Position numbers and translations under genes: made by a program. From Panax quinquefolius (Eukaryota > Streptophyta > Magnoliopsida > Apiales > Araliaceae), in the NCBI GenBank assembly GCA_020205615.1, contig CM035160.1:125517605-125581604 (forward strand): a stretch of 64,000 bases of DNA. Reading direction: 5' to 3'. The notes below the pieces were generated by a model. The model worked only from the letters and a program-made list of their open reading frames with translations, searched no databases and had not been told where the DNA came from. Below are positions 11,238-22,135 of this stretch, one piece after another (positions within the stretch are counted from its first letter, which is position 1; every line of letters starts with the position of its first letter).

Positions 11238-13249
11238 ACCTAATATGTAAATAATTTGTTGTAATATGTAGGTTGAGATGTCTATATGATGATTAGAATC
11301 CATTTGGAATGATGAACAAATCATACGAAACGAGGTTATGCCAGAATTCTCACGATTGGACGATAATCGTCGAATTCGTGAAATTCTCAGAATGGAAGTT
11401 AGATTTTGTTATTTAGCTTGGAGATGTTGGTTTTCGATGGAGACGAGTATTATTTGTCATTATAGAGTTGCGGACTCAAAAATGACCGAATTCCAACTTA
11501 GAACGAAGAAACGAGCATGAACATTTATCGTTTTCGTTAAAAATGAACAAATAGGTGAATTTTGAGTTAACAGAGTCGAAAATGTAAAATTCTTGCTTGA
11601 ACACGTAGAGTATGTGATTTGTGAACTAACGGCTTTTCAACGAGCAAATTCGGGCTTAAAACGAAGAAGTTACGAGCCCGGGAATTTGGCTAAGTAGAAA
11701 AACTATCAAAATTATCTGGTGCCAGAAATGCCATGTGCCTCATTGAAACAAATAAATAGGTGGCACCGCGATTGCCAAGCAAACATATGGTAGAGAAGCT
11801 GTGACCTACTTGAGTTTAAGGCCACAGCGCGACCCATGGTACTGAACTGTAGCACCGTGTAGCACCATCTATCGGGTTTGAAGATACCCGGATTTGGGGC
11901 AGTCACAGATATTCTTGTTTATCTCTTGATAATTAAAACTCTAGTATGATCACTTACAGTTAAAGTAAGTCAATTGAAGATGAACGCAAAGGGTATGCAA
12001 TAAGCATTCTTAATCAATGACGATAGAGTTTCGATTAAATAACGTAAGGACGTTAGTAAGCCGTGAGGAAGGATAATTAACTTGAACCGAGTTGTATTAA
12101 TGAAATAATTTCAGTTAAGAGAACGAAGTTGGTAAGAATGATGTAAAGAATGACGGAAAGCCGAAACTAATAAATAAAAAATCTAATACGGGATTAGATT
12201 GAGAAGAAGGGTAAGATTCTTTAGGAACTATATATGTTCAATCACGACCTAATGTGGTATGTTATGTGGTTATGTGTTGTAGAGACTGTAAAGATTCAAA
12301 AGGGAAAGTAATTATATTGTAGCAGACACAGAAGGCAAGTTTTTCTTAAACGCTTGTCTAACCTTCGTGTTAGCCAAGTTTTCAAATGATTCAAATTATG
12401 AGATGCATGTATGGTTTTGAAGAAAGAGTCGATGCTAGTTTTAGCTCGGCTAGACTTATCTGCATAGATTGATTGAACTGTTTACAAGTCTTTTAATATA
12501 GAATTTCTAACGCTATCCAACGCCAACTAGTTGGTACAGATTCAAGGTGAGCCTGAATATGAATAAACAAATGTAGTTTCATTGAGTATTCGATAGGCAC
12601 GTGAGGTTGCCACAACTTAAACGTACACACGTTTAATGGATGTAGTGTTGATCAACATAGAGCACTATAAGCTGATCACCTAGAAGTGCTCGTAAGATAT
12701 GTCGGACTTACGGACTTCGTGTGGGGTTGTCCTTTTCATAGAAACTATAAGACATTCACGTCTTGAACCAGAATTGATGAATATTGTTATTGTAAAATGT
12801 TTTGAAGGAAAAGAAATGCTATTTTAAGTTATTGATAGTACTTCGTAACTATCATCCAGTTATTGAAGATATATGATTCCTATGTTTCAAGCATGCTTTT
12901 AAAATGAAATTATTGTACTTGCTGAGCTTGTTATGCTCATTCTTGCTTGAACCATATAAATGCAGCTTAGACCGAATGGACTGAAGGGTTCGTCAAGGAT
13001 AAAGTAAAGGCTAAAGCGAACTTGTAGATTAACTATGTAATAGTATAGGTTTGTAATGATTATATTTGATATTATGATAAGAACAAATGTAACGGTTATA
13101 AAGAACCTAGGGAATGGTAGTATTGTTTTGGAATATATATAAGATATATTCGTTCTTTTGAGGCATTTCAATTGAATGGTTGTGTGAATTGTAGCACCGT
13201 GGAGCACCATCTGTCAGGTTGGAAGAGACCCGAATTTGGGGGCGTCACA
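11238..13249 (+). repeat. B1 5' LTR, right piece
   Basis: Continues the B1 LTR after the solo A LTR. It is collinear with 40661-42771, including the GC-rich patch (11740-11900) and the distal part with GAGGTTGCC and AAACGTACAC. It ends GGGGGCGTCACA at 13249, directly before the primer-binding site. Near 11860-11910 is a short out-of-place copy of the LTR end (CACCATCTATCGGG, ACCCGGATTTGGGG), perhaps an internal rearrangement. Confidence 0.8.
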
Positions 13250-13266
13250 GGTTGGTATCAAAACAT
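13250..13266 (+). other. B1 primer-binding site
   Basis: TTGGTATCAAAACATT lies directly after the LTR end CACA. It is related to the methionine tRNA site TGGTATCAGAGC, with the G of CAGAGC changed to A. Confidence 0.7.
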
Positions 13267-13500
13267 TAGGTTATAAAACTTAAGGGGGGAAGAACCTTAA
13301 GCTAATAACCTCGTTAAGGAAGAGAAGTTCGAAGGAAGTAAACTCGAGCTTTACTTAAGTTCAATGAGTCAATAAGGTATTGAGGAAACTCAGTACCAAA
13401 AGATTTAAAAGATGGAAAGTAACCTTAATAAAATTAAATGTGATTTGTGCTTATACTATTTTGTGTTATGTACTAATCAGCATGTTATGTGTATTGTAGG

Positions 13501-14157
13501 ATGTCAATCGATAAGTTGATGAATAGAGATGTACATGCGGTGAGCGAAGAGCTTGTGAACCGAGTAGAGCATGTACCCATGCCAGTGGCGGAGGTACCAA
13601 TAGTTATTCTAGAGGAGTCGGAGATAGAGGAGTACTTTTCTGAGGAAGACTACTCCGAGGGAGAGATGGATATAGCAGCATACCTTAGTACGATGAACGA
13701 TGGGGAGGAAGGAATGGAGGTAACATTGATTGAAATGGTGGTACCTGCAAGAGAGTCATCACCTTCAGATGCAATGAGATCATTGTATCTGGCAGAGCTT
13801 GACAAGAATGTGCAACTGAGTGCAGTTGTGCAGAATCAGAATGAAGAGATTAGTGCTCTATATGTAGCGAAGGAGTCTGCAGAAGCGGATTTTGAGTCTG
13901 AGCATGATGAGAAGGTGCTCATGATAAATAAGGCTAGGGATTTTAAGAAGGAGGTCGATGAGCTTTGTAAAGAACTAGGGGAGAAGGACCGGAAGATAGC
14001 ACGGATGTCTTACATCCATGAGAGTGCTCATAAGGATTTCATGCTAAAAGTTGCTTGTTATTCCAATGAGTCAGGACAAACCCGTCATACGATTAGTCGG
14101 GATACTATATCGACAATTGCAAATGAGAAATACGAGAATGCTGTTATGCATTATTAG
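13501..14157 (+). CDS. Extra family B ORF upstream of gag: acidic coiled-coil protein (B1 copy)
   Basis: Open frame of 218 codons between primer-binding site and gag. I start it at MSIDKL (13501) because the B2 homologue starts at the equivalent point (MSGEND); an in-frame ATG four codons upstream also exists. The first ~25 residues (RDVHAVSEELVNRVE) match B2. Residues ~40-75 are very acidic; residues ~85-165 are heptad-rich and look coiled-coil; the C-terminal ~45 residues are best conserved (SYIHES, then ESGQTRHTISRD). No CCHC, protease or RT motif. The frame is intact although the gag 280 bp downstream has many stops. Known family: not recognised. Some plant gypsy lineages (Ogre/Tat) carry an ORF before gag; whether this is related is unknown. 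A packaging or RNA-binding accessory role is only a guess. Confidence 0.75.
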   Translation: MSIDKLMNRDVHAVSEELVNRVEHVPMPVAEVPIVILEESEIEEYFSEEDYSEGEMDIAAYLSTMNDGEEGMEVTLIEMVVPARESSPSDAMRSLYLAELDKNVQLSAVVQNQNEEISALYVAKESAEADFESEHDEKVLMINKARDFKKEVDELCKELGEKDRKIARMSYIHESAHKDFMLKVACYSNESGQTRHTISRDTISTIANEKYENAVMHY

Positions 14158-14440
14158 AATGTTAGAGCTATAAATATGTGTGTAGTGACGTAAAACCCTC
14201 TTTTTTATAATAGGGTAGTCTTTTGAAAATCCCAACTTTTGTGAAGTTCAATTGCGGGATAGAAATGTAATAGCTTTTGGCTATAAACGCAAATTGTAAA
14301 TAGTTTTAAACTATGAAGAAGTATATGAATATAATGAAGTTTTCATGGAAATGATTTGTTATGGTGCGAGTTGGTATGTGGCAATTAATAATGAAGTAAG
14401 TAAATAGATAATAATCAAATTTTATATATTTTATCAGAAA
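14158..14440 (+). other. Spacer between extra ORF and gag in B1
   Basis: About 280 bp, non-coding, AT-rich. It contains the empty version of the site into which A2 inserted in B2: a single TTTTG (14221-14225), equal to CAAAA on the other strand, where B2 has two copies around A2. Confidence 0.7.
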
Positions 14441-15179
14441 ATGTCGTCAAGAAGAAGATAACGTAATAAAGAAGTAGAATCACATAATGATAACCAAGGG
14501 TATTAAAATAACCCTATACAAGAGTTTGTTAATTTATTAACGACTGTATTTTAACCAAACCAGATGTTAAGTAACCGCGAAAAACTAGAGTAGTCAGAAT
14601 GACTACCTCTAAAAGAGTTTAAAGGCATAGGTCCGCCGGAGTTCAGGGGAACGACGGACCCAAAATAGGCCCAGACCGGGGTAAAAGAAATAGAGAAGAT
14701 GTTTGTTATTACAAATATAAGTGAGGCGCAAAAGATTTCTTTTGCGACTTACACGATGAATAAAGAAGCCAACTTTTGGTGGAAGGCTCACCAGGGTGGG
14801 GCTAGAACAGAGGAGGTAAAGTGGGAACAATTCAAGAAGGTTTTCTTTGAGAATTATTTCCCTACAAACATGAGAGAGAGGATGGATATTTAGTTTTTAG
14901 AACTTAAATTAGGGGACATGACAGTTCCCCAAGATGAGGCCAAATGCAATTGGCAAGGTTTGTTTCACATCAAGTGGACACTGAGGAGAGGAAGGCTCAT
15001 AGGTTTGAGCAGGGCCTGAAACTCTGGCTCTATAATAAGATTTCAGTGTTCCAAAGGGTTTTTTATGGGACCATTCTGGAGAAGGTAATCATAACAGAAG
15101 GTGGTAGTGAGGCATAGACTCAATACCACAAAGAGGGGAAGAATGAGAGCAAGGGAGAGAGAGGAACCAAGGTAGAGAA
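14441..15179 (+). pseudogene. B1 gag, 5' part, broken
   Basis: Begins ATGTCGTCAAGAAGAAGATAA, so the ancestral MPPRRR-type start is followed by a stop at codon 7; more stops follow. Capsid core residues are recognisable at 14699-14893 (FVITNISEAQK, ANFWWKAHQGG, KWEQFKKVFFENYFP), the Retrotrans_gag motif also seen in B2. It is cut at 15179 by B2 and resumes at 37527 with the zinc-knuckle linker. Confidence 0.85.
15175..15179. repeat. Target site duplication of B2, left (GAGAA)
   Basis: GAGAA immediately before the LTR start TGTAGCGCCCC; the identical GAGAA at 37522-37526 follows the other LTR. Removing B2 and one copy restores collinearity with the B2 gag. Confidence 0.9.
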
Positions 15180-18100
15180 TGTAGCGCCCCCAAATTCGGG
15201 TATCTTCCAACCCGACAGATGGTGCTATACTGTACAACATTCATACATTCATTCAATTAAAAAGTCTCAAAGAACGAACATAACTTTTATATATTTAAAG
15301 TAATATTTATATTTCCCAGGTTCTATACCCATTACAAAGGTTCTTTGTCGTAATATCAGTTACATTACAACAATAGACCTATACTATTACATGACAACTT
15401 AGAAATCTGCCTTAGCTTTTCCCTTATCCTTTTTCGATCCTTAGGGACGTTCAGTCTTAGCTGCATTCATATGGTTCAAGCAAGAGTGAGTGTAACTAGC
15501 TCAGCAAGTATAACAATTTAATAACAACATGCTTGACACATACAAATCGTATATCTTCAATAACTGAACAATAGTTATGAAGTACTATTGATAACTCAAA
15601 ATAGCAGTCCATCTTTTCTTTCAAAATGTTTTACAATAATAACAATATTTAGTAAAACATTCACTACGGTCAAAGACCTCGAGTATTCATTCTTTATTGG
15701 AAAAGGACAACCCGAAAGCAAGTCTGTAAGCCCAATATTACTTACGAGCACTTCTAGGTGATCAGCCTATTGTACTCTATGTTGATCAACACTACATCTA
15801 TTAAACGTATGCATGTTTAAGCATTTGGCAACCTCACGTGACTGTCGTTTTACCGACAAAACATTTGTTTAACATTTTAGTCTTCTTTTGAAAACCATAT
15901 CCAGTAGTTGACATGAATAGATTATCAATACATCAAGTCTAGCCAACTAATTGGCTTTAACTTCAACATGCCTCAATTCATGCTAAAGAATACATGAACC
16001 TCAAAACTTGTTTGATTAAACCGAGACAAGAGTTAGAATACTTGCCTTTAGCGTGCCCGCTACTAAGATATTAACTTAATGTTCAAGTCGTTCAAGTCTC
16101 TACAATACATGATCACATAATGCCTTACATTAGGTCACATATATTCAAGTATGTATATGACTATATTATACCCTTCATTTCAATCTAATTGTGTATTAGA
16201 TTGCCATTATTCATTAGATTTATCATTATCCTTGCATTTATATTCGACTAGGTTATCTCAACCTTTATACAACATCCTTAAGGTTTAACAAAGTTTAAAC
16301 AATGTTACATTACATTCCTTAAGTTGTGTTTACTTTTAAATCAATTAGCTTTCTTTTCTTTGTACTTAGAAACCTTCATTACTATCCTTGTTACGAGATC
16401 AAGTCATAGCGGCCAAATTTTATACTTACATCTCGCGCTATGGTGCGAGCTTATAGCATCACTGTCCCGGACTTGGCGCTGTGGCGCGAGTCCTTACTTA
16501 ATGGGTCGTGCTGTGGCGCCACACTCTAGAGGATTTTGGTACTATACATGGCGCTGCGGCGTCACATATTGTACTATGGTTCACGCTGTAGCGAACTCTT
16601 GCAGTAGGCTCGAACACTGTTACACGCTGTGGCGTGACTCGTTTTTCCTAGGGTTGGCGCCACGGCGCCAACTCTGTGCACCAGAAAACAAATTCAGTTT
16701 GTGAATTTTGTGAAATTCCCGAACGCATAACTTCTTTGTTATAAGTCCGAATTGGCTCGTTCAAAAGCCTACGGTTCACAAATTACGTAATCTACGTGTT
16801 CATGCAAGAATTTTATCTATGTGACTTTGTTTGCTAAAAAATCACCTATTGGTTCATTTTTAGCGAAAATAATAAACGTTCGTGAACGTTCAACGCTCGT
16901 TTCTTCGTTCTAAGTCAGAATCCGATCATTTTTGAGTTTGCAACTCTTAAATTCCAAATATAACTTGCCTCTATTGGAAAACAATGGTTTCGTGATCAAA
17001 CACAAAATTTGACTTCCATTTCGAGAATTTTACGAATTCGACGTTTATCGATCCAATCGTAAAAATTAAGCGATTCTTCATTCTTATGATTTGTTCAACA
17101 TTACAAATGAACTTCATTCATCATATGAACATCTTAACATACTTAATACAATAACTTACATTCATTGTTGGATTTTTACTTATTCTTCATGAGCTTATAA
17201 CTTGTCAAATTATAAACTACTTAAGATTTGATTATTCATGCTTATCACAATTTGAGTTTCTTAATCATCATACTTTACATGTTGTTCACAAATAACTTTA
17301 CTTAGGTATATATGATACATATAATCATATAAGTTCTTAATTCACTTCTCTTAATAAACTCATTACAAGTTCATATTTTCATACTTAACATTCAAGGTTA
17401 ACTTATAATAAGTTGATAACTTTTATAAGTTCAAATGACTTATTGCCAACTTATGTGGCTTAAGTTCATGACTTACACATTCTTCTTGCTTCTTATCATT
17501 CATGTTTCTTAATCCATCTTTTCTTATCAACCTATCATAGTAGAGATAGAAGATAATTTAGAGAAAAAGTCTTACTTTTTGTAGTCTTGGTAAAGTAGCT
17601 TTCTTCTTCTTCTTACTTATGGAAGTGACTTATTGTAGCTTATTCTCTCTAACACTTAAGCACTTTAGAAATGTTGGATTATTTGAACAACTAACAAATG
17701 ACTTGTAAGCCTCCTATATTTATAGAAATTGCAAAGCTAGGGTAGTTTAGTCATTAAATCACCCACCTCCTTAAGCCACCTCCTTACTATTCATTACTTG
17801 GGTAGCACAACTCTTATCCTACACTTGGTCAATTACTCATTTAACTTGATCATTACTCTTAATACTTGGTCATTACTTTAACTTGGTCACCACATTAACT
17901 TGGTCACCACAATAACCATATTAATATGGTTGGCCCCATGGGTCATACAACTCATGGATTCTAGTTTGGGCTTACATTAAATCAATCTTTGGGCTTTGCA
18001 TTAATAAACACTAGTTTGTTCATTCATTAATAGTTAGGCCTCTCCCTTTAATTCACTTAGACTTGTATATAATTGTTAACCAATCTTCCAAGTCCATTAA

Positions 18101-18637
18101 CATTTCTTAATACATATTGTTGATGTATTATTTTCGTATTCTAATTCATATAGAATTTATATATGGTATTTCATCCTTCCTACAAACTCATATAATACTT
18201 AGTATTATACTCGTTTTCATTACTCCGTACAATACCAAAGTATCATACATTATTACTTATTCAATACTATTTCGCCTTCCTTAACGTTTATAAATTAAGT
18301 CCACAAGCGAATTATTACATTTTCCATAACTAGATTTTTATTACATAACCCATCTCACCTTGTTATTCTATCATTACGTATTTCTCGAAAACTCAAAATT
18401 ACATCCCGAACAAATACCGATGAATAGTGTTTTTTGAAAAATTTCTCGGAAAACTTTTATTTTCGTCTTGGAAATTCAAACACTTTAATTCATCCACGTA
18501 GCTCAAATACTACGACATTCTAACATCAATAGGTTATACAATGACAACCATCTTGATAACACGTTGAACATGATTTTATTATTATTTAATTTAATAAAAT
18601 CATTTTACAATAAGATCTGAATTTCTCGGTCGTTACA
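15180..18637 (-). repeat. B2 3' LTR
   Basis: Ends TGTAGCGCCCC (15180) and CGGTCGTTACA (18637) on the + strand, TGTAACGACCG to GGGCGCTACA in element orientation. It shares most of its length with 34047-37521. It contains the GC-rich palindrome cluster at 16410-16690 and a TATA region at about 17720 (TATTTATAG on +). Confidence 0.92.
16410..16690. repeat. GC-rich palindrome cluster in family B LTR
   Basis: Repeated variants of GGCGCTGTGGCGC, about seven copies at 30-60 bp spacing, in an otherwise AT-rich LTR. The best formed is the inverted repeat TTGGCGCCACGGCGCCAA at 16654-16671. Decayed copies lie at the same place in the other B LTRs (35290-35575, 11740-11900, 41165-41360). The 126-codon + strand frame over this area (16324-16704) is an artefact. 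Confidence 0.75.
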
Positions 18638-18650
18638 TTCTTCCCCCCTT
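18638..18650 (-). other. B2 polypurine tract
   Basis: AAGGGGGGAAGAA on the minus strand, directly beside the 3' LTR; the plus-strand DNA primer site of the element. Confidence 0.85.
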
Positions 18651-20000
18651 ATAAAGATTTTGTCCCTAGAATCTCGTCTTACTTTAATCAAATAGATGAG
18701 GAAAATTTTTCTTCATCTTTTCTTCTAGTTCCCACGTTGCTTCTTCAGCATCGTGGTTCTTCCATAATACATTTACTGATGGTATTACCTTGTTCCTCAA
18801 AACTTGTTCCTTTCTATCAATGATCTGCGTCGGTGACTCTTCATATGTTAAGTCTTTCTCGATATGAATCAGCTCATACTCGATTACATGCTTATAGTCC
18901 AGCTTATATGGACGTAATACAGATACGTGAAATACGTTATTTATTCGTTCTAGGTCTGGAGGTAATGTTATCATATAAGCTACCTTTCCCACCCGTTTTA
19001 ACACCTCAAAAGGTCCTATAAACCTTGGACTTAACTTTCCTTTCTTTCCAAAGCGTATCTTTCCTTTCTAGGGAGATACCTTTAGAAACACATCTGAGCC
19101 CACCTCAAACTCTCTACTTAGTCTATGTGAGTCCGTGACACGTCTTACATTCTGCTTACGAAATGTGACGAGACACATCTAAATTAACTTTACCACATCC
19201 GTCTGCTTGCGCACCAATTACGGTCCTAGCATCCTGCTGTTCTCCCACCTCATCCCAACATAAAGGTGTTTCATACTTTCTCCCATACAGAGCTTCATAC
19301 GCACAGATACCTATGCTTGCATGATAACTGTTGTTATACACAAACTCTACTAGTGGTAGGTGATCATCCCAACTACCCTTGAAATTCATGACGCAAGACC
19401 TCAACATGTCTTCTAACGTCTGAATTGTCCTTTCGCTCTGCCCATCGGTTTATGGATGATAAGCCGTGCTTAACCTCAGCTGTGTTCCCAACTGCTCTTG
19501 CAAACTCCTCCAAAAGTTCGATGTGAATCGAGGATCATGATCTGACACAATCGATATCGGTACTCCATGTCTGGAAATTATTTCCTTAACATAGAGTTTT
19601 GCTAACTGGTCTAACTTATACTTGACCCTAATTGTCAAAAAGTGAGCCGACTTCGTCAATTGGTCCACTATTACCCAAATCGAATCGTACCCTTTATGCA
19701 TCGTCGGACGTCCCACCACGAAGTCCATCGTGATATGCTCCCACTTCCATTCCGAATCTCCAATGACCGTATTAAGCCCTTCGGGTCGTTGATGTTCAAA
19801 TTTTAATTTTTGACAAGTTAAGCACCTACTCACATACTCGCTATTTCTCTCTTCATGTTCGCCACCAAAACTCTGTCGAAGGTCTTGATACATCTTAATG
19901 CTACCAGGATGTATCGAGTACCTCTAACTATGAGCTTCTTATAACACTTTCTCCTTTAATTTCGTCTCATTCGGAACAAAAATTCTTTCTTCAAATCTTA
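18651..20000 (-). pseudogene. B2 integrase with chromodomain-like tail
   Basis: From N to C: HHCC zinc module ([12 protein letters not shown], then CLTCQKLK) at about 19930-19790, with a stop just before it; catalytic core with TMDFVVGRP (first Asp), [11 protein letters not shown] (second Asp) and SERTIQTLEDML (Glu) near 19740, 19545 and 19420; a stop replaces one residue in the HP-TDGQ stretch at about 19448; then a GPY-type region and C-terminal tail (18684-19004) ending in VLWKNHDAEEATWELEEKM, the chromodomain-like sequence typical of plant chromoviruses. A frameshift near 19160 interrupts the C-terminal part. The family joins element cDNA to chromosomal DNA, and the tail is thought to steer it to heterochromatin. 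Confidence 0.88.
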
Positions 20001-20890
20001 ATAATCCCTCATTATCAAGACTATACTTAGTATCTTCCTTCTCGGATAAACGCTTCTTCATTTGGTTACACTCGTCAGTCTTGAGTTGTACTTCCTTGAC
20101 TCTTTCTACGATGGTATATTGCATCTCATTCGGAAAGAGTATCTGCCTCGAATCACTCGGCATCCTTACTTCTATTTTCATCCTAGCCATCTCTGTTATT
20201 AACTCATTTTGAGCCGTTAACATAGACAACTTTTCCCGACCCTTCCTACTTAAGGCGTCGGCGACTACATTGGCCTTTCCAGGGTGATACAGGATTTCAC
20301 AATCATAATCCTTTATCAACTCTAGCCATCTTCTATGTCTCATATTCAACTCCTTTTGAGTGAAGATATACTTTAGACTTTTGTGGTCCGTATATATCTC
20401 ACATTTTCCCCATAAAGATAATGTCTCCATATCTTTAGGGCAAACACTACTGCGGCCAGTTCCAGATCATGAGTAGGATAAACTTTCTTATAATCCTTTA
20501 ACTACCGAGATGCATACGCAATGACTTTGCCATTCTGCATAAGCACACAACCAAGTTCTCTATGCGAAGCATCACTATACACTACAAAATTTCCCGTGTC
20601 ATCTGGCAATGACAAAACAGGAGCTTCACTTAATCTTTTCTTCAGTTCTTGAAAACTGTCTTCACATTTATCCGTCCATATATATTTCACCGTCTTCCTT
20701 GTTAAATTAGTCAACGAGGTAGTTATCTTCTAAAAATCTTGGATAAATCTTCGATAGTACCCTTCTAACCCTAGGAAACTCCGCACCTCAGTCAGTGTTT
20801 TCGGTTGTTCCCAATTCACTATCGCTTCCACTTACCATTTGGATCCACGAAATCCCTCGTCAATGACATGGCCTAAAATCGTGACCTTTT
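20001..20890 (-). pseudogene. B2 RNase H
   Basis: Reads VVYSDASHRELGCVLMQNG (first catalytic Asp) at about 20580-20520, stop after AYASR, then [14 protein letters not shown] and [10 protein letters not shown] near 20400-20250. These are the usual Ty3/gypsy RNase H motifs; the enzyme removes the RNA strand after cDNA synthesis. The stop after AYASR and a further frame change near 20430 break it. The part down to about 20001 is the linker to the integrase. Confidence 0.85.
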
Positions 20891-21690
20891 TTCACCAAAA
20901 TTCACATTTAGTGAATTTCGCATATAACTTCTCCTTTCTTAGTGTCTCCAACAATAATCTTAAGTGTTCGACATGTTCTTCTGGCGTCTTAGAATACACT
21001 AGAATATCATTGATAAACACCACGACGAACTTGTCCAAATATAGTTTGAACACTCTATTCATCATATCCATAAATGCAGCAGGTGCATTCGTCAACCCAA
21101 ATGACATCACCATAAACTCGTAATGACCATAACGAGTCGTGAATGCGATCTTTGGTATATCTTCCTTCCTAACCTTCAACTCGATGGTACCCGTCATTCA
21201 AATCTATTTTAGAAAAATACTTTGCCCCTTTTAATTGATCAAAGAGATCATCGATCCTGGGCATTGGGTATTTATTCTTTATCGTTAACTTGTTCAACTC
21301 TCGATAGTCGATATAAAGCCTTAATGATCCGTCTTTCTTCTTGACAAACAACACCGGTGCTCCCCACGGCGAAACACTTGGTTGAATGTACTTTTTGTCC
21401 AATAGTTCATGTAGTTGAACCATTAGTTCTTTCATTTCCATAGGCGCCATACGGTACGGTGCCCTTGAGACTGGTTTCGCTCCTGGCACAGTGTCTATCA
21501 CAAATTCGATCTCCCTATCCGGCGATAAACCCAGTAACTCACTTAGAAATACATCCATGAATTCGTTTACTATAGGTATTTGTTCCATGGTTTCTCCCAC
21601 TCTCTGGGTATCAATAACATGGCATAGGTAACCTACACAACCCTTCCTTAAAAGTTTTCTAGCTTGTGTCATCGTAAGGCAACACGGACG
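20891..21690 (-). pseudogene. B2 reverse transcriptase with FIND active site
   Basis: Finger and palm motifs are clear: [77 protein letters not shown] and [14 protein letters not shown]. The catalytic FIDD is changed to FIND: the first Asp is replaced by Asn, a single G-to-A change on the coding strand, which should abolish catalysis. A frame step occurs near 21170-21197 between the two halves. A2 keeps FIDD at the same site. Confidence 0.9.
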
Positions 21691-22135
21691 TCCTGACAAT
21701 TTACTACCGTAAGATACTACAAGAGGTTGCTTCAACGTCCTGATACTCACACATTTCTTTTGGCAATCTATAATTGCTCCATGGTTAATCAACCAATCCA
21801 TTCCGAGAATTACGTCGAATTCTCCTAACTTTATTTCAGTATTAAATCTACCGATAACTTACATACCACGATACATCTACGTAACAACTCCTATGAATGT
21901 CTTCAACAGGAATTATCTCTTCGTTTGCTACCTTAATGTTCAAAGGTATAGGCAATTTTTCGGGAATTAATTCTAGTCGTTTAGAAAAATCATATGCTAT
22001 AAATGAACAAGTAGCACCCGAATCAAATAACACGTATGCATTTATATTGTTGATCGGAATAATACACAGAATTACATCCCTCGATGCCACCGCATCTTGG
22101 ACCGTCATATTAAAAGTGCGGGCCATTGATTTCTA
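21691..22135 (-). pseudogene. B2 aspartic protease
   Basis: Retropepsin-type domain: residues YVLFDSGATCSFIAYDFSK contain the active-site DSG, with a typical hydrophobic stretch before it. The second half reads on toward [14 protein letters not shown] (GMDWL-type motif). Two short frames (21848-22126 and 21169-21801) are separated by a frame break around 21810-21845. The family cleaves the Gag-Pol polyprotein. Confidence 0.87.

Noticed and set aside
13252..13266. tRNA gene suggested by TGGTATCA-type sequence
   Set aside because: Only the primer-binding-site match next to an LTR end is present; no cloverleaf sequence follows. The same holds at 30698, 52572 and 59129.
16324..16704. 126-codon + strand frame in the B2 LTR
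   Set aside because: It lies over the GC-rich palindrome patch, where stop codons are rare; the matching region of the other LTR has no such frame.
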